Made by a program: the position numbers and the translations under genes
Shown here: piece after piece, positions 59,796 to 64,000 of the stretch
Layout: each line of letters starts with the position of its first letter
Numbering within the stretch: position 1 is the first letter of the stretch
DNA from: Anisodus tanguticus
Taxonomy: Eukaryota; Streptophyta; Magnoliopsida; Solanales; Solanaceae
DNA: 64,000 bases
Direction: 5' to 3'
Assembly (NCBI GenBank): GCA_034509755.1
Contig: CM067552.1
Coordinates: 24,241,821-24,305,820, forward strand
Notes under the pieces: generated by a model
Database searches by the model: none
Told to the model about the DNA's origin: nothing
Seen by the model: the letters and a program-made list of their open reading frames with translations, nothing else

Positions 59796-62142
59796 TGTAA
59801 TATCCCAGCTTCGGGGGGAGGGAAGAGTGGGTTTGGCCTGCACCCGGCACCTGAACAGCCTGAGCATACCACTTGTATATCATTATATAGACATAAACGG
59901 TACGGGCTAACATGGCATCCAGATTACATAAACAAGAGGGAAAAGGAATATGAAAACTTAATACAATCACATCAGAACCAACATGTATATATATAACAAG
60001 CCCGTGAAGGCCATAATCAACAATAGAAGGTCGACAAGTCCATGACCGTTGTACATTCAGCATGATAAGAGGCCGAAAAGGCCGTACAAAATGACATATA
60101 CATGACCCGCTAGTATACAAGCTTCTAAGAGTAGTACAACATAACATTAGGTCGGGACAGAGCCCTGCCATACCCAAAATGCATATCAACAAAAAAACAA
60201 ACCCAAAACTCAATCAGCAACTCCTGAAGAAGAGAAGTGCTCCAACTCAAGCTAAAAAGTAGCCCTACTGAGGAGGCTCATCAAACCATCTACCTAAACC
60301 TGCGGGCATGAAATGCAATGCCCCATAAAGGGGACATCAGTATAACTAATGTACTAAATATGTAAGGCAAGAAATTGTAAATAAGTAAGGAAAGAAAATA
60401 AGAATAAGGTAGAAACTCCATGTAACTTTGAATGCCTCTAGGGACCATGATATGCATAAGTCTAATATAATCGTGAATATAATGTTGTAGGCCTCTGTGG
60501 GTAATATCATCAATATAGTATATCGTGTATATACCATTGTAGGCCTTTGTGGGCAATATCCTCAATATATTATATCACATATATAACGCCATAGGCCTCT
60601 GTGGGCATTATCATTAATATTATATTTGTATAAGCTGCATATATAATGCCATAGGCCTCTGTGGGTACTATAGGTATATAATACGTACACTTAAAGACCA
60701 TTGAAATAAAATTGAATACTTTTTTAAACCAGTCAGAGTGATGTACGGTCATTACACCTACGACCACCCTTATGCAGACAACATATCATCTTGATTCTTT
60801 CATGTGAATCAATAAGAACGATAGAACATACTATTAATTTAACCTTCAGGAAGCCAACAATGGACCTTGTTACATTAAGTAAGGGTTGATTATGTAGAAT
60901 GCGAAAGGTAATCTCAACAAATAATAGGTAAGTACAATAACCAATTGACAAGACAAACCATAAGTATATTCTTAATGAATAAGAGTAGAGTCCTTATTGG
61001 AAAGTATTTCATAAGTGTCATTCCTATATTGATCATGCCAAAAGAAAGGAAGCCTTACATACCTTGTTGTAAAGCCTACATGAATCCCAGTAGTCCTCAA
61101 ACATTCTACGAGGGATTATCTATATTATATAAATGATTGATATAAACAATGGATTCAAATTCAAAACAAAACTTATTTGGATATTTTATCGAACACCTCA
61201 CACTCATGTAGTTCACACAATCCTTTATATCCAAATTTACATGAATTTCCAATATTAAAACTTTATACCAATTCTCCTCCATCTCCTCAACCTCAGCATA
61301 ACCTTAATTCACATCAATCAACCCAACAATAGTACATCTTAGTTTCAAAGTTTCTATGACTTCGTTTATGAAAATCTTTCAACAATTTACTCCAAACACT
61401 TATATGATCATATAAATAGGTAGAGATGGATAAAACCTACCTTTAAACACAAGAATCTCATTCACACAAGAGTTACTTCACATCCAAGAATCCTTCAAAT
61501 TCGACACAACAAAGATGAAGATGATAAAATGATAACTACGGGATTCACCATGTTGTATTTGCTTAATTTGCCTTTGGATTTAAGTCTAACATGATAAGGT
61601 ACATTTGAGAGAGAGTAGGAAGTGTCTTAGGGTCTGAAATTTATGTTAAATTAAGCTCCAAGTCGATAGTGTTAATTTGTATACGAAAACATAATTGACA
61701 TTGCCAAGATGTATGCCCGGAAGTAGGACCATACTATTTTGGATGGGTCGTACATGGCACCGTACTTCTCCGATTGACAAACTGTCTGTTGCATTAGAAA
61801 GTCGATTCTTATCAAGAATTCTGCCTACCTTTCCCCGAGTTCGACGAACTTAATTTATTTTATTTTCTTGATCCCTAAACCTTTAGATACACTCTCAATA
61901 CTTTACATGAAGTCTTAATTACCCTCATATGGTCCCAAAATTCATCCAAACTTTCATTAGTTCGCTTACAATGCAATCGATGAAACGAGACAGAGTATGA
62001 TGAACTTACCATTTCTCAAACCTTTTTGGAACTCCTTAATGTCAAATATGATTGATTTTATTTAATTGTCTAGTTGATCATTTCCTTAGACTTAAACAAC
62101 TCACTCACAATGAACCCACGTATAGAAGTATGAGATGTAACA
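59796..62142 (-). repeat. 3' LTR of E5
   Basis: 2347 bp, plus-strand text TGTAATATCCCAGCTTCGGG... to ...GTATGAGATGTAACA. The landmarks CCTGCGGGCATGAAATGCAA and GGGACATCAGTATAA (60296-60345) match the E2 LTR. A 154-codon open stretch at 59749-60213 on the minus strand falls in R/U5 and has no protein resemblance. Confidence 0.78.
60480..60670. repeat. Four-copy sub-repeat in E5 LTR
   Basis: Four imperfect units of about 50-62 bp, each with GTAGGCCTCTGTGGG or CATAGGCCTCTGTGGG followed by an AATATCATCAATATAGTATA-like stretch, starting at about 60486, 60539, 60589 and 60651. Confidence 0.88.
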
Positions 62143-62178
62143 TCTTTCCCTCCATAGAAACATTCATCCTCAAATGTA
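62143..62178 (-). promoter_or_regulatory. Polypurine tract and adjacent motif of E5
   Basis: The minus strand reads GGAGGGAAAGA (62143-62153) beside the LTR. At 62158-62177 the minus strand has TACATTTGAGGATGAATGTT, the E5 version of the motif seen in E1, E2, A and B. Confidence 0.75.
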
Positions 62179-63180
62179 GAGGTTGCATAATTATGTAGAA
62201 AATTTTCGAAAGAGTCTCCCCTGTAAACACGACTATACAAACCTGTCAAGCAGCCAGAAAATACATCCAATGCCAAACATGGTTATATAATAATCATAAT
62301 ACAATACGCTGGTCTCACACGATCATATATCTATCTAGAAATTAAAAGGTTAGCCATAATTCAGCTCAACAGTCAAATTTTGAAATCTGGACTGGATCCA
62401 TCATATCGGTATCAACAACATTACATATACAAGACACACAAGGTATGTTTGATATATAAGATAAGAATAGGGGAATCACATTGCACAAATGATAACGTTA
62501 ACTTGTAATACGAAGCAAACAGGGATATTTGGACTTAATTTCCTCTCCCGCCTACCATGTCATATTTTCTATATTATTACTTTTCCACAATACTATAACA
62601 AATGCTATTTCTTTGTCCTGAAACATCCGGATCCAACAGTCTAAGATAGCAACTGAGATTTCTTCGTACAACAAGTTCTCTGTAACCTGGTCATCCTCTA
62701 TTAGGTTAACACAGAAAAAATTTCTTTTGCATTTCTGAAGAATTTAACATATGAAACACTGAATGAGTTGTTCTAAATTTCCGGGGGGTAATTCCAGCTC
62801 TTAGACCACCTAGTAACATTCGTTTTGAATAACATCACACGATCCAACATAGCTAGGGCTAAGCTTACCTTTCCTGCATATCATCATAATACCTTCCACA
62901 GGTGATACATTTATGAATCATCAACTTAGAATTCTAAGTATCATCATTATCCATCTGAACACCACTTATAGACGATTCTAGGTAGTCAACATCCTCTGCC
63001 ATAAGACTTATAAACATCATGACTTAATACTTTAAATCTGATCTCATTTAATCTAGTTTGCCTACTTTTCATCATCTGATAGGGGTTCTACATCTCTGCT
63101 TCTTCAGGGCTTCATCTAGAATTCTTCTGATGCTTATCATAATAGCCTTTTGATGCACGCATTTATGAAGATATAGGTGG
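62179..63180 (-). pseudogene. Chromovirus chromodomain and integrase C-terminus, truncated
   Basis: On the minus strand 62640-62700 gives IEDDQVTENLLYEEISVAIL, the chromodomain lead-in. 62790-62900 corresponds to the HPVFH...KGKLSP-type segment before it, matching 23840-23990 in E2 at the DNA level (GGGCTAAGCTTACCTTTC against GGGCTAAGCTTGCCCTTC). The rest is too decayed to read. The fragment ends abruptly at the plus-strand LTR at 63181. Confidence 0.65.
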
Positions 63181-64000
63181 TGTTACACCCCGTAGTTTTG
63201 CATTTCTTTGTGTCGTTAATAGATACTGATTTCTCGGGAAGGGGTAAGACCTTACAAAAGGGTAATGAAGGTTTACGGATTTTTCATCGAAGTTTTGGAG
63301 TGTTTGGAAGTCAAACGGACCAAAGAAAATACATTTTGACAAAATCGGAAAACTATGTAATTTGACGGGGAGGTCGATGGATCATCAACATGTTTGACGG
63401 TACCATCAAAATGCAAGTTAAACCATAAAAAATCCTACAATTTGAGATTTTAGATTCTGGATTGACGGACCATCAATCTAACCGTCCTTTTGCGGTGGTG
63501 GAAATTTTATCTCGGGTTTAAATGCGGGTTATGTCGAATTGGGGCTCATTTTCTCCCAAAATCAGATACTAAACTCTCTCTAAACCATCTCTAACATATC
63601 ATATCATCACTAGATCAAATCAAAGCCAAAATACGCAAGATTAACATGACAATCCCCGTGGTAATCATAAAAATAATCTTCTCTGTTCTGAACCGATTTT
63701 GGAAACCCTTAGTGATGGAATAACTTGTTGTTTTAAGGGGATTTGGATGCATAAAGGTAAAGATTTATCCTCCTCTACTTTTGATTATCATTAATTGATG
63801 ATGTGGAGTAAGTTGTAAAGGGATTTTCATAATCGAAACTCATAGACATAGGAAATCATGGTGATATGATTTGTGGGCTGTTCTATTTGAAGTATAAATT
63901 GATATTGATAAGTAAACTAGTTGTTTGTGTTGTGAAATTAAAAAAGAAAGTCTCGGAGAATTGTTGGATCAAATTACCTAAGTATTCCTTGTAAAGTGGT
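63181..64000 (+). repeat. Start of a plus-strand LTR, cut by the window
   Basis: Starts exactly TGTTACACCCCGTAGTTTTG, a Ty3/gypsy-type LTR start. A CG-rich module of inverted words (GACGGACCATCAATC, GACGGTACCATC) lies at 63360-63500, then R-like sequence. No terminus is seen before the window ends. Confidence 0.65.

Larger units (their letters stand above)
59796..63180 (-). mobile_element. E5: 3' LTR and integrase/chromodomain end of a chromovirus
   Basis: 3' LTR 59796-62142, polypurine tract, then 1 kb of internal sequence ending at 63180, where a plus-strand LTR cuts it. The LTR is of the E2 family. Only the 3' portion of the element is present, so its 5' LTR and most of pol are absent or displaced beyond the window. 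Confidence 0.75.

Noticed and set aside
59749..60213. 154-codon open frame on the minus strand, the longest in the window
   Set aside because: It covers the R/U5 end of the E5 LTR and its flank. Composition is Cys/Leu/Ile-rich as expected for an AT-rich reverse strand, and the related E2 LTR has no matching frame.
23700..63000. Chromodomain-like phrases considered as a host chromatin protein gene
   Set aside because: Each is preceded by integrase-like sequence and followed by a polypurine tract and LTR, so they are chromovirus tails.

Overview
This window is plant heterochromatin: AT-rich DNA with no bacterial operon, no CRISPR array, no rRNA or tRNA gene and no intact long reading frame. 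Almost everything that can be named is retrotransposon. The LTR types, the initiator-Met-tRNA primer sites, the Ogre/Tat-type LTR and the DUF4283-type LINE suggest a large-genome eudicot, most likely a Solanaceae species (inference from family resemblance; I cannot fix the genus). I see no single-copy host gene.

Layout, left to right. 1-1596: decayed Ty3/gypsy gag-protease, minus strand. 1597-6139: minus-strand LTR element (E1) with a 2.4-kb 3' LTR, a C12 polypurine tract, a 1.1-kb internal region, a primer site and a truncated 5' LTR. 6140-15382: patchwork of gypsy LTR pieces in both orientations, with protease (9192-9395) and integrase (13430-14020) scraps. 16063-20742: a 4.68-kb plus-strand Ogre/Tat-type LTR followed by its primer site but no body. 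About 21031-47760: one minus-strand chromovirus (E2) whose two LTRs are now 4.7 kb of internal sequence apart, and whose 5' LTR was split first or second by a plus-strand non-autonomous LTR element (element B, 29581-38887) and by a LINE (39621-46692). Both insertions carry recognisable target-site duplications. 47761-48620: unassigned. 48621-59795: an LTR of another family split by a complete but dead minus-strand chromovirus (element A, 49413-59105). 59796-63180: 3' LTR and integrase/chromodomain end of another minus-strand chromovirus (E5). 63181-64000: start of a plus-strand LTR that runs out of the window.

How the parts work together: nothing here is likely to make a working protein. Element A has lost a catalytic Asp of reverse transcriptase, the LINE is full of stops and frameshifts, and element B has no gag or pol in its sense direction. 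What remains informative is the cis-acting anatomy: LTR ends, primer sites, polypurine tracts, target-site duplications, LTR-internal repeats and short self-complementary modules.

The observations most worth a second look are: an antisense reading frame resembling the putative plant transposon protein family inside element B; a hairpin-like GGACGAA-centred motif next to the polypurine tract of five elements; CG-rich inverted-repeat clusters in the LTRs of several otherwise different families; a 300-bp duplication in the Ogre-type LTR with a perfect 20-bp palindrome at the joint; and an unexplained G-skewed 1.2-kb segment between the polypurine tract and the 3' LTR of element A. I found no convincing previously undescribed system. 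LTR boundaries marked 'about' are read by eye from terminal motifs and copy-to-copy comparison.
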